Part shown: piece after piece, positions 35,098-44,136 of the stretch | Layout of the letters: every line of letters starts with the position of its first letter | Numbering within the stretch: the stretch's first letter is position 1 | Origin: Pseudonocardiales bacterium | GTDB taxonomy: Bacteria > Actinomycetota > Actinomycetes > Mycobacteriales > Pseudonocardiaceae | Reading direction: 5' to 3' | DNA length: 64,000 nucleotides | Assembly: GCA_019241525.1 (NCBI GenBank) | Contig: JAFAWY010000075.1 | Location: 1-64,000 of the forward strand | Notes under the pieces: model-generated | Seen by the model: only the letters and a program-made list of their open reading frames with translations | The model's database searches: none | Told to the model about the DNA's origin: nothing | Made by a program: the position numbers and the translations under genes

Positions 35098-36000
35098 ATG
35101 TCGAGGAGTCGTCCGGTCAGCACGGCTCTGGCGCAACGCTGGATCAACTGTCACGGGCAGCAGGCTCGAACGTGGCTGGAGCAGCTCCCAGCCATTGCCG
35201 GTGCGTGGGCGCAGCGGTGGCATCTCACGCTGGGAAAGCCACTGGAGGGTGGCACGGTCAGCGTGGTGTATTCGGTGGAGCGCCACGACGGTGATCCTGC
35301 GGTGCTCAAGCTTGCCGCGCCGTGGTCGCGCTGGTCTCAGCAGGAAGCGGCGGCCCTGCGGGCATGGGATGGGCATGGCGCCGTTCGTTTACTGGCCGCC
35401 TCCGACGATGCCCGCGCGTTGCTGCTGGAACGCGCGTGGCCGGGTACGCCCGCCCATGGCATGACCACCGCTGAACTCGCCGGCTTGCTGGTGAAATTGT
35501 CCTGTGCTGGCGTGCCGTCAGGCATGCCGTCGCTGACTGACGCGGTACACCTGCGCTTTGATCGAGCAGAAGAGAACCGCACTGGGCTGCTGTGCCCGGC
35601 ACAGATCTGGCGAGCGCGGTGCGCCGCCGTCGATCTCGCCGGCGCGCATCGGGGATCATTGATCACCTGCCACGGAGATCTCTCCATCAAAAACATCCTC
35701 GTCTCTCACGGTCGAGGCCTGCTCGCCATCGACCCCAATCCGTGCGCCGGGTACCCGGCCTATGACGCTGCACAGTGGGCCGTCACGCAGACGCCGGTCG
35801 CGCAGGCCCCCCAGCGCGCAGCCGCCGTCGCTCCTGCGCTCGGCATCGCTACAGAGGACGTGCACCGATGGGTCTGCGTGCTGGCCGCTGTCGAGGTATG
35901 CCTGGCGTCGCTGCCCCGCGCGCAGGCGTCCCTGGAGTTGGCTCGACGCCTCAATGCGAAATGGCTCCGCAACGATCCTGCCGTCGATCAGTGCTTATAG
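35098..36000 (+). CDS. APH(6)-like aminoglycoside/hydroxyurea phosphotransferase
   Basis: A 300-residue kinase-like protein. GTVSVVYSVERHDGDPAVLK forms the nucleotide-binding strands (Lys in A-V-L-K), ITCHGDLSIKNILVS is the catalytic loop (Asp and Asn as in H-G-D-x3-K-N), and LAIDPNPCAGYPAYDAAQWA is the metal-binding Asp motif. The N-terminal STALAQRWINCHG and overall pattern match the family that includes streptomycin 6-phosphotransferase and hydroxyurea phosphotransferase. It could inactivate an aminoglycoside, but many chromosomal members have no known drug substrate. Start at ATG 35098, eight bases after GGGAAGG; the ATG at 35092 is an alternative. Confidence 0.85.
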   Translation: MSRSRPVSTALAQRWINCHGQQARTWLEQLPAIAGAWAQRWHLTLGKPLEGGTVSVVYSVERHDGDPAVLKLAAPWSRWSQQEAAALRAWDGHGAVRLLAASDDARALLLERAWPGTPAHGMTTAELAGLLVKLSCAGVPSGMPSLTDAVHLRFDRAEENRTGLLCPAQIWRARCAAVDLAGAHRGSLITCHGDLSIKNILVSHGRGLLAIDPNPCAGYPAYDAAQWAVTQTPVAQAPQRAAAVAPALGIATEDVHRWVCVLAAVEVCLASLPRAQASLELARRLNAKWLRNDPAVDQCL

Positions 36001-36826
36001 CCAGCGAAGCTGTTGCACATCAGCGGAAGTGCCGTGAACTCGACAAGGCCGGCCTGTAGATAGCCTGGCAATGTAGCTAGCGCCGAAGAAAACGCCGCGC
36101 AACATCACGCGAGTTCACCGCGCAGCATTTACCTCAGGCAACGATAGCGCCTGCAGCTCGACCGGGCTGACGCGCATCGCCGCCGGCCGGAGTCGCTGGC
36201 AGAGGCTAAAGGCATCCCGAAGACAAACGGCACCCGTTGACCCAGCAGACCCAACAACGTCGTGCACGCCACGCTGGGCTGCATACCGCGTCAGTCAAGC
36301 ACGGACCAAACGCACAGCGGGGGGTGAGGATCTCAATACCGACGGCGTGATCGTCATGGCAACTACGATGACTTGCTTCTTCCGTCATCACCCATGTCGC
36401 GGAATGCTGTACTTCATCGACCTTGACTGCTTCTGGTTCACAGCAAAGTGGCCAAACATCAGGAAAAAAGTAGACTTAACAGCTCCGGCCCGGCGCCCGC
36501 GTGTCCAGGTAGGGAACACCGGGATTAGGCGCCGGCTTCCAGAATGCTGTTGCAGGGCATTCAGTGGCCCGCCGGAAAACGAGTAAACCGGCATCGATTT
36601 CCATTCGGCAGATAACAGAATAAAGGCCCGCTTGAGGCCGCTCGTTGTGCACAACGGAAAGCAGACTAACCGCCTTGGTCGCGCAACTGAAAATGTCATG
36701 ATCATCTGCGGGCGATGGGCCGGCAGTGTTCTCGCCGGAGCGCTGGTTTATCATGCCGCAGACATGCGTAACCCGTAACCATGCCACAGCTTTGTTTGCT
36801 TACTGAACTTGGAAAGGCTCGTTGAG
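36001..36826. other. Long non-coding stretch before the DUF4185 gene
   Basis: No supported gene. Base composition is noticeably lower in GC than the flanks between about 36,330 and 36,800. The 105-codon minus-strand frame at 36388-36705 has no family, no ribosome site and a cysteine/basic composition unlike a real protein. The right end supplies GGAAAGG for the next gene. Confidence 0.4.
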
Positions 36827-38899
36827 ATGCCCAGAGTCTACGTCAGTCTTATCCAATCCAATCTCGGACGGGGCCACCATGGTAACTTCGAAGCGGTCAT
36901 CACAGAAGGAGAACAGCTGTGGTACTGGTACCGCGATAACAGCAATGCCGAGCTGGACTGGACTCCGGACAACAGCGCAATTCGTTTGCCGTGGATCCGG
37001 GCCCAACGCATCACGGGCGACCAGGATAAAGTGACTGGACCTGGTTGCATCATCCAATCGGCATCCAATACAGGTCTGCACGGCAACTTCGAAGTGGTCG
37101 TGCCCTTACGGCAAGCCAACGGCACCACCCAGCTGCACCACTTCTACCGGGACAACAGCGACGCACGACTACCGTGGATCCGCGGGCAACGCATCACCGG
37201 TGACCAGGATGATGTGGCCGGCCCTGGGTGCATCATCCAATCGACCTTCGGCGCAGGGCTACCCGGCAACTTCGAAGTCGTCGTGCCCTTACGGCAAGCC
37301 AACGGCACCACCCAGCTGCACCACTTCCACCGCGACAACAGCAACGCGCACCTACCCTCTCCGCTACGTCAGAGATTGACCATGAATGTGCATACACCCT
37401 GGATACGCGGGCAGGGCATCACGGGCGCTTCATATGATGTGGCCGGACCCGGTTGCATCACCCAATCGGCCTCCAGCACACGGCAGCGCAGTAGGTTCGA
37501 CGTAGTAGTACCCATTCACCTCGAAGATGGCGCATTAGAGCTCCGCCATTTCTTTCAGGAGCGAAGCGACGTCCCCGGACCCTGGACCGCAGGTCGGTTT
37601 ATCACGCAATCTTGCGCGGGATTTGGTGCTATCATCCAGTCCAGTTTCACCTCGGCAGATAATGCCGGATTCGAGGTCCTTGTCGACGAGCGTCGCGGCT
37701 CGGTCGTTCACTACTGGCATCCGAACGATCCGAGCGGGGAGGTTTGGATTCGAACTAACCGCTTCACGATCCTGGAGCGGCATCCCGTGCGTGCCCATCG
37801 CGCCCAGAAGGTCATCCAACTCACCGGAGAATTTGATCGCGAAGGTTGGAACGGAAAGGGTACGCCAAGATACGCTTTCAACCGCACCGAAAGCAGGTTC
37901 GCCATCATCGGCACCGACCTCGGCGTGTCATTCCCTCACCACGACCGTATGTATTTTCTGTTCGGCGACACCTGGCGCGTAGGCCACAGCATTCCGAACG
38001 ACGATCTCGATGCAACCGCCTACTCCACTGACGAGAACGCTGACGGTGGCATCAGATTAACGTTTCTTCCCCGGCCGCCGTTGGTTCCCGGCATCTCTCA
38101 AGCTGCTTTCGAGGTGCCCCTCGACGGAGTCAGCTGGAACGGTAACATGTACGCCTTCTTCAGTACTAATCATCGTCAAGTGGGAAAATATGCTCAAATG
38201 GGCAGATCGATACTCGCTCGATCAAACAATGATGGCTTGGACTTCCGAGGCCTCTACGAGGTCTCCCATTACAAGTTCGTTAACGTTTCGACCTCGATTG
38301 TGGAGCCGCGCGAACATGGACTTCCCGGCGACGGCCCGCAACTTGTCGTCGTTGGCAGCGGGCGCTACCGCTCCAGTGATGTCTACCTTGCCGTTAAGCC
38401 GGCGGCCGAACTCGATGAGCCGGATGGTTTCCTGTTCTATGCCGGCGGGCTTGACAAACCCGCCTGGAGCCCTGATGAGGAAGACGCAGTTCCGCTTTTT
38501 GGTGAAGGTTGCCTCGGTGAATTGTCGGCACGCTGGAATCCTTTGTTGGGCGCTTGGGTATGCCTGTATAACGCAGACTGGCCGGCGGACAGATCAGCCG
38601 TGGGTGGGATCGTGATGCGCTGGGCGAGGCGTCCTTATGGGCCCTGGTCCCAGGGCGATCTCGTCTTCTCGGTAAACGACGGGCTCGGGAAATTCATGCA
38701 CCTGCCCGGTGCCGACCATACACAGGAAGGCTTCGGCACCGACCGCAGCGCCGATTTGGGAGGTATGTATGGCCCCTACCAGATCCCTCAATATGCTCGC
38801 CGGTCAGGCAATGGAGTGCAGATTTTTTTCACCATGTCAACCGCGAACCCGTACCAGGTGATGTTGATGACCGTCAATATACCTACGCCCCTCAGTTAG
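36827..38899 (+). CDS. Tandem-repeat (lectin/propeller-like) protein with DUF4185 domain
   Basis: A 690-residue protein in two halves. The N-terminal 310 residues contain about five units of roughly 60 residues, each with GPGCIIQS near the start, G-N-F-E-V-V-V-P in the middle and LHHFYRDNS-x-PWIRGQ-x-IT at the end, probably blades of a propeller or lectin. Units 2 and 3 are almost identical in DNA (period 183 bases). Residues of about 325-690 match DUF4185, recognised by MYFLFGDTWRVGHS and later GGMYGPYQIPQYAR; that family resembles five-bladed glycoside hydrolase folds. No signal peptide is visible, unexpected for a carbohydrate-acting protein. Start ATG at 36827, nine bases after GGAAAGG; a TTG at 36809 is less likely. 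Substrate unknown. Confidence 0.8.
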   Translation: MPRVYVSLIQSNLGRGHHGNFEAVITEGEQLWYWYRDNSNAELDWTPDNSAIRLPWIRAQRITGDQDKVTGPGCIIQSASNTGLHGNFEVVVPLRQANGTTQLHHFYRDNSDARLPWIRGQRITGDQDDVAGPGCIIQSTFGAGLPGNFEVVVPLRQANGTTQLHHFHRDNSNAHLPSPLRQRLTMNVHTPWIRGQGITGASYDVAGPGCITQSASSTRQRSRFDVVVPIHLEDGALELRHFFQERSDVPGPWTAGRFITQSCAGFGAIIQSSFTSADNAGFEVLVDERRGSVVHYWHPNDPSGEVWIRTNRFTILERHPVRAHRAQKVIQLTGEFDREGWNGKGTPRYAFNRTESRFAIIGTDLGVSFPHHDRMYFLFGDTWRVGHSIPNDDLDATAYSTDENADGGIRLTFLPRPPLVPGISQAAFEVPLDGVSWNGNMYAFFSTNHRQVGKYAQMGRSILARSNNDGLDFRGLYEVSHYKFVNVSTSIVEPREHGLPGDGPQLVVVGSGRYRSSDVYLAVKPAAELDEPDGFLFYAGGLDKPAWSPDEEDAVPLFGEGCLGELSARWNPLLGAWVCLYNADWPADRSAVGGIVMRWARRPYGPWSQGDLVFSVNDGLGKFMHLPGADHTQEGFGTDRSADLGGMYGPYQIPQYARRSGNGVQIFFTMSTANPYQVMLMTVNIPTPLS

Positions 38900-38930
38900 A
38901 CGCTGCGTGGCCACCACCGAAGGGACTGCA

Positions 38931-40544
38931 ATGCCAGCGTTGCACAAGTGCCCGATCTCTCGGGGCGCTGTCTTGAGGTCATCGCGGCTTACCGCGGGGC
39001 TCATCACGCTAGCTGCGCTGATGTTGCCAGCCTGCAACCCTGGGCATAACAACGAAGTTCTGGGGCATAACCACAACCTTCTCGGCACGCTGGTTCCGCC
39101 ACAGCAGGTTGCGCCAGCACCGCTCGGTATCAACGGCGCCGCAACGCCGGTGCTGCAATGGCGTAGTTGCGGCAGGTTATTCCAGTGCGCCGCCGCGACG
39201 GTGCCGCTGGACTACAACCAGCCACGCGGTGAAATGATCACGCTCTCAGTGATCAGATTGCCGGCGGCCGATCCGGCGCACCGCATCGGTTCGCTATTCG
39301 TCAACTTCGGTGGTCCAGGAATCGGGGGTGTCGGGGGACTCCGAAGCCTCGGCCCTTCTTACCCTGAGGTGCTGCGCCAACGCTTCGACCTGGTGAGTTT
39401 TGATCCGCGCGGTGCCGGGGGTAGCACCGCTGTGCGGTGCACCGGCAATACCACAGCCGCTGACGAGTTGGTGGGTTCGCCGGTCCGTCCCGAGCAGCAG
39501 GAACGGTTTTTCACCAGCAGCGCTGCACTGGGTCACAGTTGCGCTGCAGCATCCGGTGAACTGCTGGCACACACCTCGTCTGCCAACACGGCCCGCGATC
39601 TGGAGCTGCTACGGCAGGCCGTCGGTGACGACAGCCTGAGCTTTCTCGGCTATTCCTACGGCACCTATGTCGGCGCCAGCTACGCCAACCTCTTTCCGGA
39701 CCACACCCGTGCCATGGTTTTCGACGGGGCGCTCGACCTGGTAGCCAACTCGACCGGAGCGCCGGGCCAGGAGCAGCTACCGGTCGACGTGCGTGCGGAC
39801 ACCGCACGCTCGCAAGCCCAGGAACTTGATGCGTTCTTTGACCGCTGCGCCCAAGCCGGGCCCCGATGCGCGTTTTCGGCCGGTGACCCACATCGCAAGT
39901 TCGCCGACATTCTTGCCAGGCTCAAGCAGGGTGGTGGCAGCGGGCGCACCAGCCTGGCCGCGGTATTGAATACCGTCTCTTACGGTCTGCGGGGCTCGGC
40001 ACGATGGAGCAATCTGGCGGCGACGTTGCAGGGCGTCTACGACTCGCTGCACCCTGCCGGTGCCGCGGTGAAGGGTCAGCCACCGACTCTCGACCCGTAC
40101 ATACCGAGCAACTCCGGGTCGTTTCTCGCTGTCCAGTGCGTGGACAGCGACTATCCGCGAGACCCGCAGGCCTATCAACGGCTCATCCCGGCGGAAGATC
40201 AGCGTCAACCGTACTTTGGGTTGACTGCACTGTTCGACATGACGCAGTGCACGACCTGGCCTGCTGCCGACCATGACCGCTACCTCGGCCCATGGAACCG
40301 CCCCCGGCAGCACCCGATCCTGGTGGTGAACAACCGTTACGACCCCGAGACTCCGTTGTGGAACGCGCAAGCCACCAGGGACGAACTCGGGGACGCCCGC
40401 CTTCTGACCGTCGAAGGCTATGGCCACACCACGTTGAACGTGCACAGCGCCTGTGCCAGCGCCGCGGAGACCGACTATCTGATCACCGTCCAGCTGCCAG
40501 CTGACGGCACCACCTGTCCCGCAGACCGCCAGCCATTCGACTGA
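38931..40544 (+). CDS. Exported alpha/beta hydrolase with TAP-like C-terminal domain
   Basis: A 537-residue lipoprotein-type hydrolase. The signal segment ends LAALMLPAC, a fair lipobox. NFGGPGIGGVGGLRSLG is the oxyanion region, FLGYSYGTYVGASYA the nucleophile elbow (Ser), VVNNRYDPETPLWNAQ carries the Asp and VEGYGHTTLN the His. The final 100 residues form the TAP-like domain found in tripeptidyl aminopeptidases (SlpD/SlpE family) of actinobacteria. Likely an extracellular peptidase or esterase. The ATG at 38931 with GGGA upstream is preferred over the GTG frame at 38907. It follows the DUF4185 gene by 31 bases and may be co-transcribed; it is convergent with the GH3 gene. Confidence 0.9.
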   Translation: MPALHKCPISRGAVLRSSRLTAGLITLAALMLPACNPGHNNEVLGHNHNLLGTLVPPQQVAPAPLGINGAATPVLQWRSCGRLFQCAAATVPLDYNQPRGEMITLSVIRLPAADPAHRIGSLFVNFGGPGIGGVGGLRSLGPSYPEVLRQRFDLVSFDPRGAGGSTAVRCTGNTTAADELVGSPVRPEQQERFFTSSAALGHSCAAASGELLAHTSSANTARDLELLRQAVGDDSLSFLGYSYGTYVGASYANLFPDHTRAMVFDGALDLVANSTGAPGQEQLPVDVRADTARSQAQELDAFFDRCAQAGPRCAFSAGDPHRKFADILARLKQGGGSGRTSLAAVLNTVSYGLRGSARWSNLAATLQGVYDSLHPAGAAVKGQPPTLDPYIPSNSGSFLAVQCVDSDYPRDPQAYQRLIPAEDQRQPYFGLTALFDMTQCTTWPAADHDRYLGPWNRPRQHPILVVNNRYDPETPLWNAQATRDELGDARLLTVEGYGHTTLNVHSACASAAETDYLITVQLPADGTTCPADRQPFD

Positions 40545-40586
40545 TCGATGGATTCCCTGTCGTTGACCGAGCTGGGCGGCCTGCCA

Positions 40587-41738
40587 TCAGGAGCGGGCAC
40601 AGGGAAGGAGGCCAAGATGGGTTTTGGCCTCAACGATGCGTTTCTGGGCCTCGGTGATGCGCCGGGCGAATCCGGGATCGCTGGTTGCGGTCGACACAAC
40701 CTCGTCGATCATCGAACCCAGGGTGGCCGGATCGGCAGTCAGCACAATATCTCCTCCAGCCCGGAGGAACCGCACCGCGCGTTGCCCGGGTGGCACGGCG
40801 GCGACCTGCTTGGCCCGGCCCAGATCGTCGGACACGACCAGTCCCCGGTAACCGATTTCCTCCCGGAGCAAGGTGGTGATGATCGTGGCAGAGAAGCTGG
40901 CCGGCTGTTCGGCGTCAATTCTTCGGTAGATCGCTGAGGACACCATCACCCACGGCGTTGCTGCCCTGGAGGCGTTGGAAAACGGCAGCAGGTCGGGATC
41001 GGTAGCGGTGGTCTGCTCATCCACCACGCCGCCTGAGAAGTCGGTGTTCTCCCGAACCCGACCGAGACCAGGGAAATGTTTGACCGTGTTGACCACACCA
41101 GCGTCACGCATGCCCCGGGCAAAAGCGAGAACGTGGTCTGAGACCACCGCTGGATCGGTGCCATATGCCCGGTCATAGCGGCCGATCGCTGCGTTGGCGG
41201 TGCCAAGCTCGGGGGACAGCACATCAGCAACGGGCGCAAGGTTGACGTTAACGCCAGCGGCCCGTAGCTCATGGCCCCAGCCGGTGGCGGCAGCCTGCAA
41301 TGCCTCTGGCTTCCACCTCCCCTGAACCTTGGCGGTGGGCATCTGGGAGAAGCCAGGTCCGGACAAGACTTGGACGTGGCCGCCTTCTTGATCGGTGGCC
41401 ACGAACATCCCGATTCCCCCGCTGGCGCTGGTCCCGGCTCGTTGGATGCTGCTGGTGGCGGCGGCAGTGGCGGCCACTCCTGCGGTGCTGCGGCCGGTGA
41501 GAAACACCCCACCGGGAGCCGACTGCTCGATCACCGGCGAGACTTGATCGGCAGCGGTCGCCGGTACCCCGAGTAAAAACAACTGACCCACCCGGGCCCG
41601 GGGAGTCATCACATCCCAGGTGGCCTGCGCGCAGGAAACCGGCGCCGGTCGTGCGGAATCCGTTGGGGTACCGACACAGAAGACCGCGACCGCGCAGGCC
41701 CCCGCCACCGCACCGCTGATCCAGAGCCGTCGAAGCAT
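40587..41738 (-). CDS. Exported glycoside hydrolase family 3 (NagZ/LpqI-like)
   Basis: A 383-residue GH3 N-terminal-domain enzyme. A signal segment (ISGAVAGACAVAVFCVG) is followed by VGQLFLLGVPATAADQV and GGIGMFVATDQEGGHVQVLS. Then comes NTVKHFPGLGRVRENTDFSG, where NagZ enzymes have the catalytic loop, and GLVVSDDLGRAKQVAAV, whose Asp is the expected nucleophile. The catalytic loop reads FPGLGRVREN instead of the more common FPGHG-x-T-x2-D-S-H, as in mycobacterial LpqI-like proteins where this loop also varies. Role: removal of N-acetylglucosamine from cell-wall fragments for recycling. The gene starts 25 bases from the palindromic element at 41763. Confidence 0.88.
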   Translation of the reverse strand: MLRRLWISGAVAGACAVAVFCVGTPTDSARPAPVSCAQATWDVMTPRARVGQLFLLGVPATAADQVSPVIEQSAPGGVFLTGRSTAGVAATAAATSSIQRAGTSASGGIGMFVATDQEGGHVQVLSGPGFSQMPTAKVQGRWKPEALQAAATGWGHELRAAGVNVNLAPVADVLSPELGTANAAIGRYDRAYGTDPAVVSDHVLAFARGMRDAGVVNTVKHFPGLGRVRENTDFSGGVVDEQTTATDPDLLPFSNASRAATPWVMVSSAIYRRIDAEQPASFSATIITTLLREEIGYRGLVVSDDLGRAKQVAAVPPGQRAVRFLRAGGDIVLTADPATLGSMIDEVVSTATSDPGFARRITEAQKRIVEAKTHLGLLPCARS

Positions 41739-41762
41739 CGCGCTAGCTCACCACACCGCTTA

Positions 41763-41828
41763 TCGCGGTCTGGATGCAGACTGCTGTTTTGGGGCCCCGG
41801 TTTACAGCAGTCTGCATCCAGACTGCGA
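41763..41828. repeat. Nested palindromic element, copy 2
   Basis: Left arm 41763-41787 and right arm 41804-41828 are 25 bases each and complementary except for one G/T position, which is still a wobble pair in RNA. The loop is again 16 bases. The core (GTCTGGATGCAGACTGCTGT) is identical to that of copy 1. It lies 11 bases after the TetR stop codon and 25 bases before the GH3 start. Confidence 0.85.
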
Positions 41829-41838
41829 CAGGGCTGGG

Positions 41839-42492
41839 TTATGCGCGGATCAGAGGCATGACGACGTCATCGACGATCTCGATGACGACCCGATCGGGGA
41901 TGCAGTGGTGTATCAGGAAGTGTTCGCGCAGCAATGCGGGGCCAATGCTGGCGATGCGGCGGGTCAGCGCGCTGGGGCGGACTTCGCCGCGCGCGGCGCC
42001 CCGGGTCATGACGCCGATGAGCTCGCTGATGGTGGGATCGATGAAGCGGACGCGGATGGCCTGCATGAGATCGGGGTCGCGGATGGTTTCGGCCATCAGA
42101 CCGCGGATGGCCTCGCCGGCGGGGCTATTGAGTCTGTCGGCCAGCTGTCGTAAGCAGCCCAGCAAGTCCGCACGCACGCTGCCGGTGTCGGGAGTCTGGC
42201 TACGGCGGGGAAAGGCGTGCTCCATCGCGTCGGCCACTAGTTCGGCCCGGCGAGGCCAGCGCCGATAGATCGATCCCTTGCTGGCGCGGGCTCGGGCCGC
42301 CACGCGCTGCATCCTCAACCCGGCGTAACCGACCTCGCGCAGTTCGTCGAGTGTGGCCTCCAAGATTGCCGAGCACAGCACCTCGCCCCGACGCCGGGCG
42401 TGGCGGTGATCGACCGAACCGGCACCGGTCACGGTCGGTGCCTCTGGCCGGGATGCCGGGTGCTGGGATCTGGGATGCGCGGCGCTGGTCAT
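41839..42492 (-). CDS. TetR-family repressor of the efflux operon
   Basis: A 217-residue TetR regulator. After a Pro/Ser-rich leader, residues of about 35-80 hold the helix-turn-helix: ILEATLDELREVGYAGLRMQ, then RARASKGSIYRRWPRRAELV. The C-terminal ligand domain is TetR_C type (RGLMAETIRDPDLMQAIRVR). The gene starts four bases after the stop codon of the MFS gene, so it is the third gene of the HlyD-MFS-TetR operon and most likely represses it, being released by the exported compound. The start ATG at 42492 gives a typical length; the frame upstream is the MFS gene's shadow. Confidence 0.9.
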   Translation of the reverse strand: MTSAAHPRSQHPASRPEAPTVTGAGSVDHRHARRRGEVLCSAILEATLDELREVGYAGLRMQRVAARARASKGSIYRRWPRRAELVADAMEHAFPRRSQTPDTGSVRADLLGCLRQLADRLNSPAGEAIRGLMAETIRDPDLMQAIRVRFIDPTISELIGVMTRGAARGEVRPSALTRRIASIGPALLREHFLIHHCIPDRVVIEIVDDVVMPLIRA

Positions 42493-42496
42493 GGCT

Positions 42497-44107
42497 TCAG
42501 TCGATGGCGACGGTGGAGCGGTCGGCGCTGTCGGTGGGAGCGGGGCCGTGGCGTAGGAACAGGGCCAGCAGTGCAGCGATGACCAGCAGGATCGTGATGA
42601 CCAGGAAGATGTTGCTGTACGCGCTGGCTTGCACTTCAAGGTTGGTGCGCTGCCACAGTGGATACAGACCGAGTGGGCCTTGTTGCTGCAGGGCGGTGAC
42701 GCGCGGATCGGTGGCGGTGAGGGGGTTTAGCAAGCCGGATCGGTCGGCGAGGTCTTGGGCTTGCAAGGTGGTGGCCAGGGCGGTCAGCCCAGCCAGGCCG
42801 ATGGCTTGGGAGACACGCTGGACGACGTTGTTCAACGCGCTGCCGGAGTTGATGATGTCGGCGGGCAGGGCGGACAGTCCGCCGGTCATGATGGGCATCA
42901 TGGCCAGGCCGATGCCCAGCGCCATCACCATAAGCCATCCGACCACCTCGGTATGGGTCATGTCGGCGTTGATGCCGTGCAGCAGCCACAGCCCTGCGGC
43001 GCAGATGGCGAGTCCGGTCACGGCGGGGATCCGGGGGCCGATCCGGTCGTACAGGCGCCCGGCGATGGGCATGCACACCAGCATGACCAGCGCTTGGGGT
43101 AGCAGCAGCAGCCCGGTGTTGAAGGCTTCCAGCTGTTGGCCCTCCTGCAGGAACAGGGGGACGTAGAACACCGTGGCGAACAGCCCGATGGACACGATCG
43201 TGATCAACAGTAGCGAGTTGATGAACGGCCAGTACCGGAACACCCGCAGATCCAGCAGAGGCTCGCGGACCTGCAGTTCGGTGACGACGAACAGAGCCAG
43301 GCTCAGGGCACCGATGGTGAACAGGATGAGGATCCGGTAGCCGGTCCAGCCCCAGTCGGGTCCTTTGGATACGGCCAGCAGCAGGGCGAACAGTCCGGTC
43401 GCGATGCTGGCGAAGCCGGGAACATCCAGCGCGCGTGCTGCAGGCTTGGCAAAGATCGGCAGTACGGCCAGCGCTGCGACGGCTCCGAGGATCCCGATGG
43501 GCACGTTGATGAAAAAGATCAACCGCCAGCTGACGTACTCAACCAGATACCCGCCCAAGGTCGGGCCGACCGCGGGAGCGACGACCAGGCCCAGCCCGTA
43601 CAGGCCCATCGCGGTGCCGATCTTTTCTTTCGGTACTACCCGGTACAGCGCGGTCAAGCAGGTGACCGGGATGATACCGCCGGGGATGGCTTGCAGGATC
43701 CGGAATACGATCATGCTGTTGAGGCCCCCGGCCAGCCCGCACAGCGCCGATGCCGCGGAGAACGCGACCAGGGTGATCACGTAGAGGCGTTTGAGGCCGA
43801 CCCGGTCGCCCAGCCAGGCGCTGGCCGGCACCACCACGCCCAGGCACAGGGTGTAGGCGGTGGAAATCCACTGGATGTCCTGCGTGGTGGCGCCGAAGTC
43901 GTTTTGCATGGTCGGGATCGCCACATTGACGATGCTGGTGTCCAGGATCGACATGAACATGCCCACGATGAGCACCGCCAGCGGCGCACCCCAGCCGGCT
44001 GCGGGTACGCGAGTCGCCGCAGGGGGCGCGGGTGGTCGAGGGGTGACCGTGGTGAGCTGACCAGCGGCGGACGCGGTCGCCGGTGGGGTGGCCAGTGAGC
44101 TGGTCAT
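42497..44107 (-). CDS. MFS multidrug exporter, DHA2 family (EmrB/QacA type)
   Basis: A 536-residue protein with 14 membrane helices. Signatures include DTSIVNVAIPTMQNDFG in helix 1 (motif D1), WISTAYTLCLGVVVPASAWL, DRVGLKRLYVITLVAFSA (motif A) and PGGIIPVTCLTALYRVVPKE. These are characteristic of proton-driven drug exporters of the DHA2 family. It sits directly after an HlyD-type adaptor (29 bases between) and before a TetR gene, a complete emrAB-like operon. In Gram-positive bacteria the adaptor probably helps release substrate at the outer face. Substrate not predictable. Confidence 0.95.
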   Translation of the reverse strand: MTSSLATPPATASAAGQLTTVTPRPPAPPAATRVPAAGWGAPLAVLIVGMFMSILDTSIVNVAIPTMQNDFGATTQDIQWISTAYTLCLGVVVPASAWLGDRVGLKRLYVITLVAFSAASALCGLAGGLNSMIVFRILQAIPGGIIPVTCLTALYRVVPKEKIGTAMGLYGLGLVVAPAVGPTLGGYLVEYVSWRLIFFINVPIGILGAVAALAVLPIFAKPAARALDVPGFASIATGLFALLLAVSKGPDWGWTGYRILILFTIGALSLALFVVTELQVREPLLDLRVFRYWPFINSLLLITIVSIGLFATVFYVPLFLQEGQQLEAFNTGLLLLPQALVMLVCMPIAGRLYDRIGPRIPAVTGLAICAAGLWLLHGINADMTHTEVVGWLMVMALGIGLAMMPIMTGGLSALPADIINSGSALNNVVQRVSQAIGLAGLTALATTLQAQDLADRSGLLNPLTATDPRVTALQQQGPLGLYPLWQRTNLEVQASAYSNIFLVITILLVIAALLALFLRHGPAPTDSADRSTVAID

Positions 44108-44136
44108 CGGGTGGTCCTCCCGTCTGCGGCGCGGGA

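Noticed and set aside
36388-36705. 105-codon minus-strand frame in the long non-coding stretch
   Set aside because: Cys- and Arg-rich, no ribosome site, no recognisable fold or family.
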